Assembly: GCF_009718825.1 (NCBI RefSeq)
Contig: NZ_WNHB01000002.1
Location: 124,001-188,000 of the forward strand
Direction of reading: 5' to 3'
Source of the DNA: Terrilactibacillus tamarindi
Lineage (GTDB): Bacteria; Bacillota; Bacilli; Bacillales; Sporolactobacillaceae
Length of the DNA stretch: 64,000 bases
Shown here: in pieces, positions 21,706 through 30,803 of the stretch
How the letters are laid out: the number at the start of each line of letters is the position of its first letter
Numbering within the stretch: the stretch's first letter is position 1
The notes under the pieces: model-generated
Seen by the model: only the letters and a program-made list of their open reading frames with translations
Told to the model about the DNA's origin: nothing
Database searches by the model: none
Position numbers and translations under genes: made by a program

Positions 21706-22760
21706 GCTATCAAGGACTTATCGAACAATATAAAAATTATTTACCAGTTACAGACAAAACACCTAAATTAACCTTAATGGAAGGTAACACACCACTTATT
21801 CCTTTGGAAAACTTATCAAAGGAGTGGGGTTGTGAGATTTACGTTAAATATGAAGGATTGAATCCAACGGGTAGTTTTAAAGACCGAGGAATGGTATTCG
21901 CCGTTGCTAAAGCTAAAGAAGCAGGTAGTAAAGGGGTTATCTGTGCATCAACAGGAAATACAGCCGCTGCAGCTGCCGCTTACAGTGCAAGAGCCGGAAT
22001 GAAATGTCTGATTGTTATACCAAAAGGAAAAATTGCTTTAGGTAAATTAGCTCAATCCGTCATGTATGGTGCTCAAATTATTGAAATCGAAGGAAACTTT
22101 GATCAGGCTTTGGAAATGGTTCGCTTCACGGCTGAAAATTCGGACTATGCCCTTGTTAACTCCGTCAATCCATATCGCTTAGAAGGACAAAAGACAGGTG
22201 CATTTGAAATTTGTGAACAACTTGGAGAAGCACCTGATGTTTTAGCTATTCCAGTAGGAAATGCAGGAAACATCTCAGCTTATTGGAAAGGCTTTAAGGA
22301 ATATCGTGAAAAACACCATACGTCTCTTCCACAAATGCGTGGTTTTGAAGCTGAAGGATCAGCTGCCATTGCAAAAAACACCGTGATTGAAAACCCAGAA
22401 ACAATTGCAACGGCGATTCGTATTGGAAACCCAGCAAGCTGGAACTTAGCTGTAGCTGCAGCAGAAGAATCGAAAGGTAAAGTTGACTTCGTAACAGATG
22501 AAGAAATCCTTGAAGCTTATCAAACGATCGCCCGAACAGAAGGTGTCTTTGCTGAACCCGCCTCTTGTGCGTCGATAGCTGGAATTAAAAAGCAACTCGC
22601 CACTGGAGAAATCAAAAAAGGATCAAAAATAGTCGCTATTCTAACTGGTAACGGATTAAAAGACCCTTCGACTGCGATGGAATTCCTAAGCATTAAACCA
22701 ACTTTATTAAAACCTGGTAAAACAGAACTTGTGGATTATTTAAAACAGGCGGTAAAGTAA
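21702..22760 (+). CDS. thrC: Threonine synthase
   Basis: A 352-residue PLP enzyme of the short Bacillus type, converting phosphohomoserine to threonine. Seen: [21 protein letters not shown] with the PLP lysine, [20 protein letters not shown], and the phosphate-binding [20 protein letters not shown] overlap with hom and a single-base gap to thrB show a tightly coupled hom-thrC-thrB operon, the same order as in B. subtilis. Confidence 0.96.
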   Translation: MSYQGLIEQYKNYLPVTDKTPKLTLMEGNTPLIPLENLSKEWGCEIYVKYEGLNPTGSFKDRGMVFAVAKAKEAGSKGVICASTGNTAAAAAAYSARAGMKCLIVIPKGKIALGKLAQSVMYGAQIIEIEGNFDQALEMVRFTAENSDYALVNSVNPYRLEGQKTGAFEICEQLGEAPDVLAIPVGNAGNISAYWKGFKEYREKHHTSLPQMRGFEAEGSAAIAKNTVIENPETIATAIRIGNPASWNLAVAAAEESKGKVDFVTDEEILEAYQTIARTEGVFAEPASCASIAGIKKQLATGEIKKGSKIVAILTGNGLKDPSTAMEFLSIKPTLLKPGKTELVDYLKQAVK

Positions 22761-22761
22761 G

Positions 22762-23655
22762 ATGAACCAAGGTCATTTTGAACTTATTGTTCCGGGAAGC
22801 ACAGCCAATCTTGGATCAGGTTTTGATTCCATTGGCCTTGCTATAAACCGATATTTAAAGCTTAAAGTTAAGCCAAGTAAGGAATGGGCCTTTCATTATC
22901 CCAATGGTTTTGAAATGCTATCAGACTTAGAAAATAATCTTATTTACAAAGTAGCTGAGAAAGTAGCCAAACAATATGGACGATCTTGCACATGCTATGA
23001 CATCACTGTTTCAAGTGATATTCCACTAGCAAGAGGACTTGGAAGCAGCGGGGCAGCGATCATTGCTGGTATTGAACTTGCGAACATTGGACTCGATTTA
23101 CAACTCAAAACAGAGGAAAAAGCAAAGATTGCCTGTGACATAGAAGGGCACCCAGACAATGTAACAGCTTCTCTCTATGGTGGCTTGACGATCTCATCCT
23201 ACCTAGACGGCAAACTTGTGACTTTAACGTCACCTTTACCAGATGTCTCATTATGTACACTTATTCCTGAAGTTGAATTAAAAACAGAAACGGCACGTCA
23301 TGTCCTACCTGAATCACTTTTGCATAGTGAGTCTGTACAAGCTAGCAGTGTTTGTAATGTCATGATAGCCGCTTTACTACAACAAAATTGGACGATTGCT
23401 GGTCAAATGATGGAAAAAGACCTATTTCATCAACCTTATCGAACGGCTCTGATTCCCGATTTACCCATCATTACCCGAGCAGCTCGAGAATTGGGTGCCT
23501 ATGGCACATTTTTAAGTGGTGCAGGACCCACTATCATGAGTTTTGTTCCACATAGTCAGAGTGAGGACATCATTCATCATTTACAAAGCAAATTTCCTAA
23601 CTACCAATGTCAGGTTTTATCCCCTGTCATTCATGGTCTTCAAATAAGGAGATAA
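22762..23655 (+). CDS. thrB: Homoserine kinase
   Basis: A 297-residue GHMP kinase phosphorylating homoserine. Seen: PGSTANLGSGFDSIGLA at the N-terminus, the ATP-binding PLARGLGSSGAAIIAG (about 90-105), EGHPDNVTASLYGG and the C-terminal LSGAGPTIMSF. The TAA stop (23653-23655) lies inside the ATAAA that forms the edge of family A copy B, so the repeat begins at the stop codon without altering the protein. Confidence 0.95.
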   Translation: MNQGHFELIVPGSTANLGSGFDSIGLAINRYLKLKVKPSKEWAFHYPNGFEMLSDLENNLIYKVAEKVAKQYGRSCTCYDITVSSDIPLARGLGSSGAAIIAGIELANIGLDLQLKTEEKAKIACDIEGHPDNVTASLYGGLTISSYLDGKLVTLTSPLPDVSLCTLIPEVELKTETARHVLPESLLHSESVQASSVCNVMIAALLQQNWTIAGQMMEKDLFHQPYRTALIPDLPIITRAARELGAYGTFLSGAGPTIMSFVPHSQSEDIIHHLQSKFPNYQCQVLSPVIHGLQIRR

Positions 23656-23807
23656 AGTGAAACTTCCATCAGTGGGGTTTTCTTCATCCCCCACTGATGG
23701 AAAGCCTGAACCAATCGGACCTTTACGGGCAGTTGATCCCCCCTATTTTCTTTGAATACTAAGAATCTTGACGTGGGGGTCTTTACTTGCCGTTAAGGCG
23801 GGATAAA
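23652..23807 (-). repeat. Family A hairpin element, copy B, abutting the thrB stop codon
   Basis: Same element as copy A, same orientation, bounded by ATAAA on both sides (TTTAT on the minus strand). The ATAAA at 23652-23656 contains the thrB TAA. The arms CCATCAGTGGGG and CCCCACTGATGG form the strong terminal hairpin. The inner GGTGGGGG/CCCCC stem carries small changes (ACGTGGGGG) relative to other copies. Confidence 0.87.
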
Positions 23808-23812
23808 TGATC

Positions 23813-23850
23813 AATAAGGCAACCACATTTAAGGGTGGTTGCCTTATTTT
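23813..23850 (+). terminator. Terminator of the hom-thrCB operon
   Basis: AATAAGGCAACCAC pairs with GTGGTTGCCTTATT around a short loop and is followed by T6. It sits only six bases beyond the family A element, so the element separates the thrB stop from its terminator. Confidence 0.9.
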
Positions 23851-23933
23851 TTGTATAAATGTATGTTCTTTTATCTTTTAGCACATTATAGGAATAACTT
23901 TCCCTTTGAGTCATGATTGAAGGAGGATTTAAC

Positions 23934-24032
23934 ATGAAGTCATGGATGGAATCAAAAGTATTTTGGGGTTTAATTTTTGCAATTGTGATTGTATTTCTCG
24001 TGGGGTATATATTTTATATGAGCATTGGGTGA
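23934..24032 (+). CDS. Small single-pass membrane peptide, 32 residues
   Basis: AAGGAGG lies eight bases before an ATG opening a 32-codon frame. The peptide starts MKSWMESKVFWG and continues as one hydrophobic helix (about residues 10-31) ending YMSIG. Its own rho-independent terminator follows twelve bases after the stop, and the thr operon terminator precedes it, so it is an independent transcription unit. I do not recognise a family. A strong ribosome binding site plus dedicated terminator makes a real gene likely. Confidence 0.65.
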   Translation: MKSWMESKVFWGLIFAIVIVFLVGYIFYMSIG

Positions 24033-24043
24033 AAAAACTTAAT

Positions 24044-24078
24044 GCCATCAATTTTCGACTTTCTCTGATGGCTTTTTT
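24044..24078 (+). terminator. Terminator of the 32-residue peptide gene
   Basis: GCCATCA and TGATGGC pair around a 15-base loop, followed by T6. Confidence 0.85.
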
Positions 24079-24174
24079 CACTTGCATCATTCTCACAATA
24101 GTCCCTTTCTTTAATTGTAACTTTATATGATCTATTAAATTTCGTTTATAGCTGTATGATGCTGTTTAGGGGAT

Positions 24175-24208
24175 AAAAAAATGACACCACATTGGGTGTC
24201 ATTTTTTA
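24175..24208. terminator. Bidirectional terminator downstream of aroF
   Basis: AAAAAATGACACC and GGGTGTCATTTTTT pair around ACATT. It lies about 20 bp past the stop of minus-strand aroF. Confidence 0.88.
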
Positions 24209-24227
24209 TAACGTATGACGTTAATAC

Positions 24228-25304
24228 TCAATTAAATACATTTACACAAGGATTGATGGCCTTCATAAATGAATCAAATTGCTCGAAGTTCATTTGTTGT
24301 GCAGAATCCGAAAGGGCAACAGCTGGGTCTGGATGAACTTCAGCCATGACGAGGTCTGCTCCAATCGCAAGAGCTGCTTTTGCTGCAGGTAATAGTAGAT
24401 CTCTTCTACCTGTCGAATGAACGACATCAACAGCTACAGGTAAATGTGTTTCTTTTTTCAAGATAGGCACACTGGTAATATCAAGGGTATTTCGAGTGGC
24501 TTTTTCATACGTACGAATTCCACGTTCACAAAGGATAATTTGATCATTACCTTTGGACATAATATATTCGGCTGCATAAATAAATTCCTCAATGGTTGCG
24601 GCTAAACCACGTTTTAGTAAGACCGGTTTATTCGTTTTTCCAACTTCCTTGAGTAGATCGAAGTTTTGCATATTACGTGCCCCAACCTGAATGACGTCCA
24701 CATAATCGAGTGCTTTTTCTACATCACTTGGAGTCATAATTTCGCTTATTACTTTCAAATCAAAAGCGTCAGCTGCATTTCTTAATATTTCAAGACCTTC
24801 AAATCCTAATCCTTGGAAGTCATATGGAGATGTTCTTGGTTTAAATGCTCCACCACGAATTAATCCAATACCATGTTTTTTCACTTGTTCGGCTACTTGG
24901 TAAACCTGATCATAACTTTCTACAGCACATGGACCCATGACGAATTGTTGCTTGCCATCCCCAACTTTAATGCCGTTGATATTGACAATGGTATCTTCAG
25001 GTTTTTTCTTACGCGAAACAAGTAAAGCTGAACGATTATCATCTTTTTGCAATTCTAAGCTGACTTGAAAAATTTGCTTAAAAATTTGTTGTAGGGCTGT
25101 TGTTGAAAAAGGGCCCTCGTTATTTTGGGCAATTCGATCAAACAGTTGCCTTTCACGTACGGGATCGTAACGTTTTGTACTTTGTGTTTCTTTAACCTTC
25201 CCAATACTTTCTACAATTTTAGCTCGTTTGTTTAATAGGATTAATAATTCTTCATCAATTTTATCAATTTTCCCACGTAAAACATCAAGTTGACTTTCTG
25301 ACAT
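24228..25304 (-). CDS. aroF: Bifunctional chorismate mutase / 3-deoxy-7-phosphoheptulonate synthase
   Basis: A 358-residue fusion. The N-terminal chorismate mutase (AroQ type, about 1-85) shows [20 protein letters not shown] and the conserved Arg in [11 protein letters not shown]. The DAHP synthase domain (about 100-350) shows the entry motif [45 protein letters not shown], and [20 protein letters not shown]. This is the AroA(G)-type fusion of Bacillus, where the mutase domain gives feedback control by prephenate and chorismate. It starts aromatic amino acid synthesis and is divergent from the T-box-controlled aminotransferase. Confidence 0.95.
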   Translation of the reverse strand: MSESQLDVLRGKIDKIDEELLILLNKRAKIVESIGKVKETQSTKRYDPVRERQLFDRIAQNNEGPFSTTALQQIFKQIFQVSLELQKDDNRSALLVSRKKKPEDTIVNINGIKVGDGKQQFVMGPCAVESYDQVYQVAEQVKKHGIGLIRGGAFKPRTSPYDFQGLGFEGLEILRNAADAFDLKVISEIMTPSDVEKALDYVDVIQVGARNMQNFDLLKEVGKTNKPVLLKRGLAATIEEFIYAAEYIMSKGNDQIILCERGIRTYEKATRNTLDITSVPILKKETHLPVAVDVVHSTGRRDLLLPAAKAALAIGADLVMAEVHPDPAVALSDSAQQMNFEQFDSFMKAINPCVNVFN

Positions 25305-25685
25305 GGTGCTCTCTCCTCCTAAATATTTGTAATAGCCCTAAATTTGGCTAGAATAAATCATGCAAATAAAAAAAGCTCGGTTAATTTCCAAAGATACTCA
25401 AGAGATCGTTTTTTGTCAATATCTTTTTATGAAAATTGTCATTTATTAATACATGAATCTAACGTCTTAGATATAGTTTAAATCAGTATAATCGCGAAAT
25501 CCATGCTTTTTCTGAGTGTTAGTGGATAAAGTGATAAATTATTGACATTTCAATTAGTCATTGATATTGAAATAATTTTTATAATGCATATTTTCTTTAC
25601 AAATCACCTTAAAACATGATACAACATAAGTAACAAGTTAAATTACACATGTTATGATGGGAAATTAGTAATTTATCATTTTGTT
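25305..25685. promoter_or_regulatory. Divergent region between aroF and the hisC T-box
   Basis: About 380 AT-rich bases that must contain the aroF promoter (minus) and the promoter of the T-box transcript (plus). No ORF or strong hairpin was recognised. Confidence 0.4.
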
Positions 25686-25900
25686 TGTTAGAGAGCTGAT
25701 GCTTGGTGAAAATCAGTACAAAATGCTAAATGAATTTCGCTCCTTGAACTTCTTTTTTGAACCATAGTGTTTGCTATGCAAGTATAAAAAGACGGACTAA
25801 AGCCGTTAACCTTTTATAGAGTGATGAACACAAAGTTTGTTCATAATTTGGGTGGTACCGCGATCATATCGTCCCTGCATTTGCAGGGACGTTTTTTGTT
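25686..25900 (+). promoter_or_regulatory. T-box leader upstream of the hisC-type aminotransferase, Phe-like specifier
   Basis: The sequence has a stem I starting TTAGAGAGCTGATG, the T-box GGGTGGTACCGCG (25850-25862), and a terminator GTCCCTGC/GCAGGGAC followed by T6 (25871-25897). The expected specifier position reads GAATTTCGCTCC, best taken as TTC (Phe) at 25736-25738. A tRNA-Phe leader on a HisC-like gene fits a role in phenylalanine/tyrosine transamination. Confidence 0.88.
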
Positions 25901-26031
25901 TACATGACATTCTAGTTTCACTATCTGAATGCTTGTCGAATACAAATAGAGAGAAACATTTCTTTAATTCAGAATTTTTTAACCGACATAACCATGTACA
26001 CGTGCTAATTCATCAAAAGGAGATTTAAGCT

Positions 26032-27105
26032 ATGGGAAAACCACAATTATTAGCAATGACAGCCTTCGACCCGGGTCAATCGATTGAAGAATTAAAACGT
26101 ATCTATCACTTAGATAAAATCATTAAACTTGATACGAATGAAAATATATATGGGGCAACTCCAATGCTCATGGAGAAAGTCGCAGATGCCATTCGTGATT
26201 TATCTAACTATCCAGATTCTAAAGCTACTAGTCTCCGCGAGGCTCTTGCTAAGAAATATCATGTTTCACCAAACTCGTTGCTGTTTGGTTCAGGACTTGA
26301 TGAAGTTATCCAAATCATTAACCGAACGTTTCTCGATAATGGAGATAACATTGTCGCAGCCGATCCAACGTTTTCAGAGTATTATATTCAAGCAACGATT
26401 GAAGGAGCAGAAGTTAGAAAGGTACCCACGGTAGAAGGAAAACACGATTTAGCGGGGATGCTCCAAGCCATTGACGAGAACACACAACTCGTCTGGATTT
26501 GCAACCCAAATAACCCAACAGGGACCTATTTAAATGAGCAAGAACTTAGCCAATTTGTTTCTTTAGTACCTAAGGATACGACCATTGTCGTAGATGAGGC
26601 ATATATTGAATACGTTTCAGCTACAGATTTTCCAGATACTTTATCCCTGCTCAAACAACATAAAAATATGATCATTCTTCGGACCTTTTCAAAAGCTTAT
26701 GGTCTTGCTAGCTTCCGAATTGGCTATGCTATCGCCGATGAATCACTTATCAAAAAACTTGAGATTGCAAGGCTACCTTTTAATACATCAAAAGTTAGTC
26801 AACTGGCCGCCTATGCAGCGCTTGAGGATCAAGAATTTTTATTGTCCTGTGTGAGAAAGAATCAAAAAGCACGAGATTTCGTTGTTGATTATTGCCAATC
26901 TCATGACATTCCCTGTTTCCCATCTCAAACAAACTTTGTTTTTGTCACACTAGAGGATCCTAAATTAGCTCATGAAGCCCTATTAAAAGCAGGTTTCCTT
27001 ACTCAACTTCATTCAAACGGATTAAGAATCACTATGGGAGAATACCGTGATATGAAAGATCTTTGTCAGCTGCTTTCTGATCATCTTAGCAAAGAATTAA
27101 TCTAA
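26032..27105 (+). CDS. hisC: Histidinol-phosphate / aromatic aminotransferase (HisC family)
   Basis: A 357-residue fold type I PLP aminotransferase, usual length for HisC. Seen: KLDTNENIYGATP at the N-terminus, WICNPNNPTGTYL, VVDEAYIEY and the PLP lysine in RTFSKAYGLASFRIGYA, with C-terminal GLRITMGEYRDM. HisC proteins can act on histidinol phosphate and on phenylpyruvate and hydroxyphenylpyruvate. There are no other his genes nearby; the neighbours are aroF and serA and the leader has a Phe-like T-box, so an aromatic role (as for the HisC in the Bacillus trp-aro supraoperon) is the better inference. AAAAGGAG precedes the ATG. Confidence 0.88.
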   Translation: MGKPQLLAMTAFDPGQSIEELKRIYHLDKIIKLDTNENIYGATPMLMEKVADAIRDLSNYPDSKATSLREALAKKYHVSPNSLLFGSGLDEVIQIINRTFLDNGDNIVAADPTFSEYYIQATIEGAEVRKVPTVEGKHDLAGMLQAIDENTQLVWICNPNNPTGTYLNEQELSQFVSLVPKDTTIVVDEAYIEYVSATDFPDTLSLLKQHKNMIILRTFSKAYGLASFRIGYAIADESLIKKLEIARLPFNTSKVSQLAAYAALEDQEFLLSCVRKNQKARDFVVDYCQSHDIPCFPSQTNFVFVTLEDPKLAHEALLKAGFLTQLHSNGLRITMGEYRDMKDLCQLLSDHLSKELI

Positions 27106-27193
27106 TACTTATCAATGACAGTTTTATAGATCAAGGTCTCATATATTCTAAATTCTTCAAAAAAATAGAAATAATGGCTGTTATGGATTTGAT

Positions 27194-27256
27194 TAACAAA
27201 CGATTTTAAGCAATATTTTAATTTTTGCACTTTACAAAATTAAAAATCGTTGTTAG
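27194..27256 (+). promoter_or_regulatory. Putative serA promoter with an inverted repeat
   Basis: TTTACA (about 27231-27236), 17 bases, then TAGAAT forms a plausible sigma-A promoter for the serA leader. An imperfect inverted repeat ACAAACGATTTTAA / TTAAAAATCGTTGT surrounds it, with the right arm in the spacer. A similar AAACGATTTT dyad overlaps the putative ilvD promoter. Confidence 0.45.
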
Positions 27257-27287
27257 AATTTCAATACACTCTATTAAATATACGACC

Positions 27288-27600
27288 TGTGATGACGAAG
27301 ACGGTACGCTGAAATGGCTTAAGAGAGCCGGTGGTTGCTGAAAACCGGTGCCCTTTCATCTTCTACCTAGCCCTTCTGAACTGATTGACTGAAAGATTGT
27401 TAGTAGGTTAGTCCGGCGAAAGTCGTTAAAATACTGAAGGTTATTCTGACAGGATGCGTTCGAAAAGGAAACAAAACGGCAACAGCTTTTCCAAACTTTT
27501 TGAGCACATTGGGTTAGTGATAACGAATGAGGGTGGCACCACGGTTAGAGTACGTCCCTCATAACAAAGCAACATGCTATGTTATGAGGGGCGTTTTTTA
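27288..27600 (+). promoter_or_regulatory. T-box leader upstream of serA, Ser-like specifier
   Basis: Stem I contains AAGAGAGCCGGTGGTTGC and a terminal GAAAACCGG arm. The T-box is GAGGGTGGCACCACGG (about 27529-27544), and the terminator has the arms GTCCCTCATAAC and GTTATGAGGGGC before T6 (27553-27600). Both plausible specifier readings, TCT at 27362-27364 and AGC at 27369-27371, are serine codons, which fits a serine-biosynthesis gene. The leader is longer than that of hisC. Confidence 0.9.
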
Positions 27601-27843
27601 TACTCGTCTATTATAACCTGAGATTGTCATATTTTGTTTAATCCGAACATTTTCGTTAATATGATAAGAATGCCTGCCTTACTTCATCATGCGATTGCAT
27701 CACAGGATTTTAAGGAGATGATATTCTTTATTTAAGACAAGGATAGAAAAATGATATGTTTGGAATTAACGAATCTTTGTTATCGAATTGAATGTATGTC
27801 TATTTGCAACTAAACCTAAATCCCAGGAGGTATTGGAATTATT

Positions 27844-29469
27844 ATGTATAAAGTACTCGTAAGTGACCCAATTAGTGACACAGGTATTAAAGCATTAACA
27901 GATCATCCTGACTTCTTAGTTGAAAAGCAAACAAATCTAACACCAGATCAATTAAAATCCATTATTGGAGAGTATGATGCTTTAATCGTACGGAGTCAAA
28001 CCACTGTGACAGCTGAAATTATTCAAGCCGCTGATCGTTTGAAAGTGATTGCGCGTGCTGGAGTTGGTGTCGATAATATCGATATTCAAGCGGCTACTCG
28101 TAAAGGGGTTATTGTCGTCAATGCCCCAAATGGTAATACCATTGCTGCAACAGAACATACTTTAGCAATGATGCTTTCACTTGCGCGTCAAATCCCACAA
28201 GCTTATATTTCAATGACAGAAGAGAAATGGGATCGAAAAACATTCAAAGGTGTTGAACTCTTTGAAAAAACGCTTGGTGTCATCGGAACAGGACGTATTG
28301 GAACTGAAGTGGCTAAACGTGCCAAAAGTTTTGAAATGAATATCCTTGCCTATGACCCATTTTTAACAGAAGAGAAAGCCAAAAAACTTGGATTTACAAA
28401 AGCGTCACTTGACGAGATTGCTGAACAAGCTGATTTCATTACGGTCCATACTCCACTAACAAAAGAAACAAAAGGTTTAATCGATGCAAACTATCTCAGC
28501 AAAACCAAACCTGGCGTGAGAATCGTGAACTGTGCCCGCGGAGGAATCATAGATGAAGCTGCCTTAGCCGAAGCAGTACAATCTGGCCATGTAGCTGGTG
28601 CCGCTCTTGATGTGTTTGAACATGAACCATTAGATAATGAAACATTCCGTCATCATCCAAACATTATCGTTACACCTCACCTTGGTGCATCGACGGCTGA
28701 AGCACAGGAAAAAGTGGCCCAATCTGTCAGTGAAGAAATTATTGATATCTTTACTTCTCAGAATATTCAACACGCCATCAATGTGCCACGAATGTCAGCT
28801 GAAGTTCAACAAAAAATGAAACCTTACCTCGAACTGGGTGAACAAATTGCACAATTGATCATTCAATTATTTAAAAAAGCACCAGACAAAATTACGGTTG
28901 ATTATTATGGTGACTTAACTGAAGAAGACACTGGCCTTTTAACTCGCACGCTTATTAAAGGTATTTTGTCTTATCACTTAAGTGATTCTGTCAACATTAT
29001 TAACGTTCTTCAGTTATTGAAAGAACAAGGTTTAACTTATACAGTCCAAAAAAATGCCTCTCGTCATGGCTTTGCTAACTATATGTCACTTACGCTTCAT
29101 CATGGGGCTGAAACGGCCACCATTGGTGCGACTGTATTAAATGGATTTGGTGGTCGAATTGTCAATATAAACGATTACCGTATTGACTTAATTCCAGAAC
29201 GTTATATGCTTTCGATTAGACATTTTGATGTTCCTGGTATGATTGGTCGAGTTGGATCCATCCTTGGAGAAAATGGCGTTAACATCGGTAACATGCAAGT
29301 TGGTCGAAAAGCTGTCGGTGGTGAAGCCATTATGATGCTTACAGTAGATAAGCCTGTTAGTAACCAAGTTATTGATAAATTATTGACATTACCAGACCTT
29401 GAACATGTCCAGTTGGTTGAAATTAAAAATGGAGACACAACGAAAAATACGGAAGAAGCCGTACATTAA
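27844..29469 (+). CDS. serA: D-3-phosphoglycerate dehydrogenase
   Basis: A 541-residue long-form SerA. Substrate-binding and Rossmann domains occupy about 1-315: GVIGTGRIGTEVAKRAKSF for NAD, NCARGGIIDEAAL with the catalytic Arg, and PHLGASTAEAQ with the His. They are followed by an allosteric substrate-binding domain and a C-terminal ACT domain (MLSIRHFDVPGMIGRVGSIL, about 455 to the end), the usual arrangement for serine feedback. It oxidises 3-phosphoglycerate in the first step of serine synthesis. CAGGAGG lies a rather long 13 bases before the ATG. It has its own T-box leader and terminator and is monocistronic. Confidence 0.96.
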   Translation: MYKVLVSDPISDTGIKALTDHPDFLVEKQTNLTPDQLKSIIGEYDALIVRSQTTVTAEIIQAADRLKVIARAGVGVDNIDIQAATRKGVIVVNAPNGNTIAATEHTLAMMLSLARQIPQAYISMTEEKWDRKTFKGVELFEKTLGVIGTGRIGTEVAKRAKSFEMNILAYDPFLTEEKAKKLGFTKASLDEIAEQADFITVHTPLTKETKGLIDANYLSKTKPGVRIVNCARGGIIDEAALAEAVQSGHVAGAALDVFEHEPLDNETFRHHPNIIVTPHLGASTAEAQEKVAQSVSEEIIDIFTSQNIQHAINVPRMSAEVQQKMKPYLELGEQIAQLIIQLFKKAPDKITVDYYGDLTEEDTGLLTRTLIKGILSYHLSDSVNIINVLQLLKEQGLTYTVQKNASRHGFANYMSLTLHHGAETATIGATVLNGFGGRIVNINDYRIDLIPERYMLSIRHFDVPGMIGRVGSILGENGVNIGNMQVGRKAVGGEAIMMLTVDKPVSNQVIDKLLTLPDLEHVQLVEIKNGDTTKNTEEAVH

Positions 29470-29487
29470 CTTTTTCCATAAGCTTTT

Positions 29488-29523
29488 AGACAAGTATCTG
29501 TCCTTAGATACTTGTCTTTTTTT
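29488..29523 (+). terminator. Terminator of serA
   Basis: AGACAAGTATCT pairs with AGATACTTGTCT and is followed by T-rich sequence. Confidence 0.92.
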
Positions 29524-29621
29524 AGCTTATCTTAATATCGTTAAACAACTATTTTGAAATAGTTAGAAATAGGGTATATGATTTTACTAATGATACATAC
29601 ATAATAAGGAGGAACCCAATC

Positions 29622-30488
29622 ATGATAGGTTTTATTGGACTCGGCATTATGGGTAGCCGAATGGCAAACAATCTTATTGAAGATGGTCAGGAACTCATTG
29701 TGTATAATCGCACAAAAGAAAAAGCACAACCTTTACTTGATAAAGGAGCAAAATGGGCTAATTCACCTATCGAACTAGCGGAACAAGTGGATGTTATATT
29801 TACTATGCTTGCTAAACCAGAAATCGTTCAGCATGTTGCTATTGGCGATAACGGGTTTTTACCTGCTATGAAAGACGGTTCACTTTGGGTTGACTGCAGC
29901 ACAGTTGGACCTGTATTTTCACGAAAAATGGCTGAAGAAGCATTAAGCCGCAATATTCGTTTCGTTGATGCTCCGGTACTTGGATCAAAAATTCCAGCTG
30001 AAAAAGGTGAACTGGTCTTTGTTGTTGGAGGTCATCAGAAAGATATAGAAGCCATACAACCTTATTTAGATGTAATGGGAAAAAGTGTAAAATATCAAGG
30101 TGAGCATGGTCAAGGCAGTAGTATGAAACTCGTTGTTAACTCCATGCTAGCTCAAACAATGATTGCTTTTTCAGAAGCTATCGCTTTAGGCGAATCATTA
30201 AATCTTGGAAAAGAAAACGTTGTGGATACCTTATTAAACGGTCCAACGACAGCACCGTTTTTAAAGGCCAAACGTAGCCATATTATGGGCGAATCAACTG
30301 ATGTAGAGTTTGCAATAGACTATATCCAAAAAGACCTTCATTTGGCTTCGCTAATGGCTTACGAAGAATCAACTGCCCTCCCTTTCATTAATTTAGCTAA
30401 AGAATTATATGCTTTAGCCAAAGTTCAAGGAAAAGCGAAAGAAGATATGTCTACGATATACCAAGCGTTGTATCCTAATCATGAATAA
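29622..30488 (+). CDS. NAD(P)-dependent beta-hydroxyacid dehydrogenase (GLYR/3-hydroxyisobutyrate dehydrogenase family)
   Basis: A 288-residue protein. N-terminal GFIGLGIMGSRMANNLIEDG is the dinucleotide fold; DAPVLGSKIPAEKGELVFVVGG is the substrate loop; the catalytic Lys lies in GSSMKLVVNSMLAQ; the C-terminal helical domain contains GPTTAPFLKAKRSHIM. Members reduce tartronate, glyoxylate or succinic semialdehyde, or oxidise 3-hydroxyisobutyrate. The segment around the catalytic lysine and the PFLKAK motif look closest to the glyoxylate/succinic-semialdehyde reductase group, but the substrate cannot be fixed. AAGGAGG precedes the ATG. It is monocistronic. Confidence 0.88.
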   Translation: MIGFIGLGIMGSRMANNLIEDGQELIVYNRTKEKAQPLLDKGAKWANSPIELAEQVDVIFTMLAKPEIVQHVAIGDNGFLPAMKDGSLWVDCSTVGPVFSRKMAEEALSRNIRFVDAPVLGSKIPAEKGELVFVVGGHQKDIEAIQPYLDVMGKSVKYQGEHGQGSSMKLVVNSMLAQTMIAFSEAIALGESLNLGKENVVDTLLNGPTTAPFLKAKRSHIMGESTDVEFAIDYIQKDLHLASLMAYEESTALPFINLAKELYALAKVQGKAKEDMSTIYQALYPNHE

Positions 30489-30622
30489 TCCCTTACTTCC
30501 ATCACGTAAGAAGGGATGTTCATGGTCTAAGTTAAAAAATATCATCAACTTCACAATCAATAGGTTTTAGTAAATTAAAGTTAAAGCTTTAAAATGAGTT
30601 CGTCAAGATTAAAACCTAATTT

Positions 30623-30779
30623 TTTATCCCGCCTTAACGGCAAGTAAAGACCCCCACCTCAAGATTCTGAGTATTCAAAGAAGATAGGTGGGGGATCAAC
30701 TGCCCGTAAAGGTCCGATTGGTTCAGCTAACCATCAGTGGGGTAGAAGAAAACCCCCACTGATGGAAGTTTCACTTTAT
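30623..30779 (+). repeat. Family A hairpin element, copy C
   Basis: Bounded by TTTAT at 30623-30627 and 30775-30779. It has the complete set of stems: CCCGCCTTAACGG with CCCGTAAAGG, CCCCCACCT with AGGTGGGGG, and CCATCAGTGGGG with CCCCACTGATGG. It lies between convergent genes, 24 bp beyond the acetyltransferase stop, and its hairpins may help to end those transcripts. Confidence 0.87.
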
Positions 30780-30803
30780 AAAACGATTCAACTTTTCTAT
30801 TAT

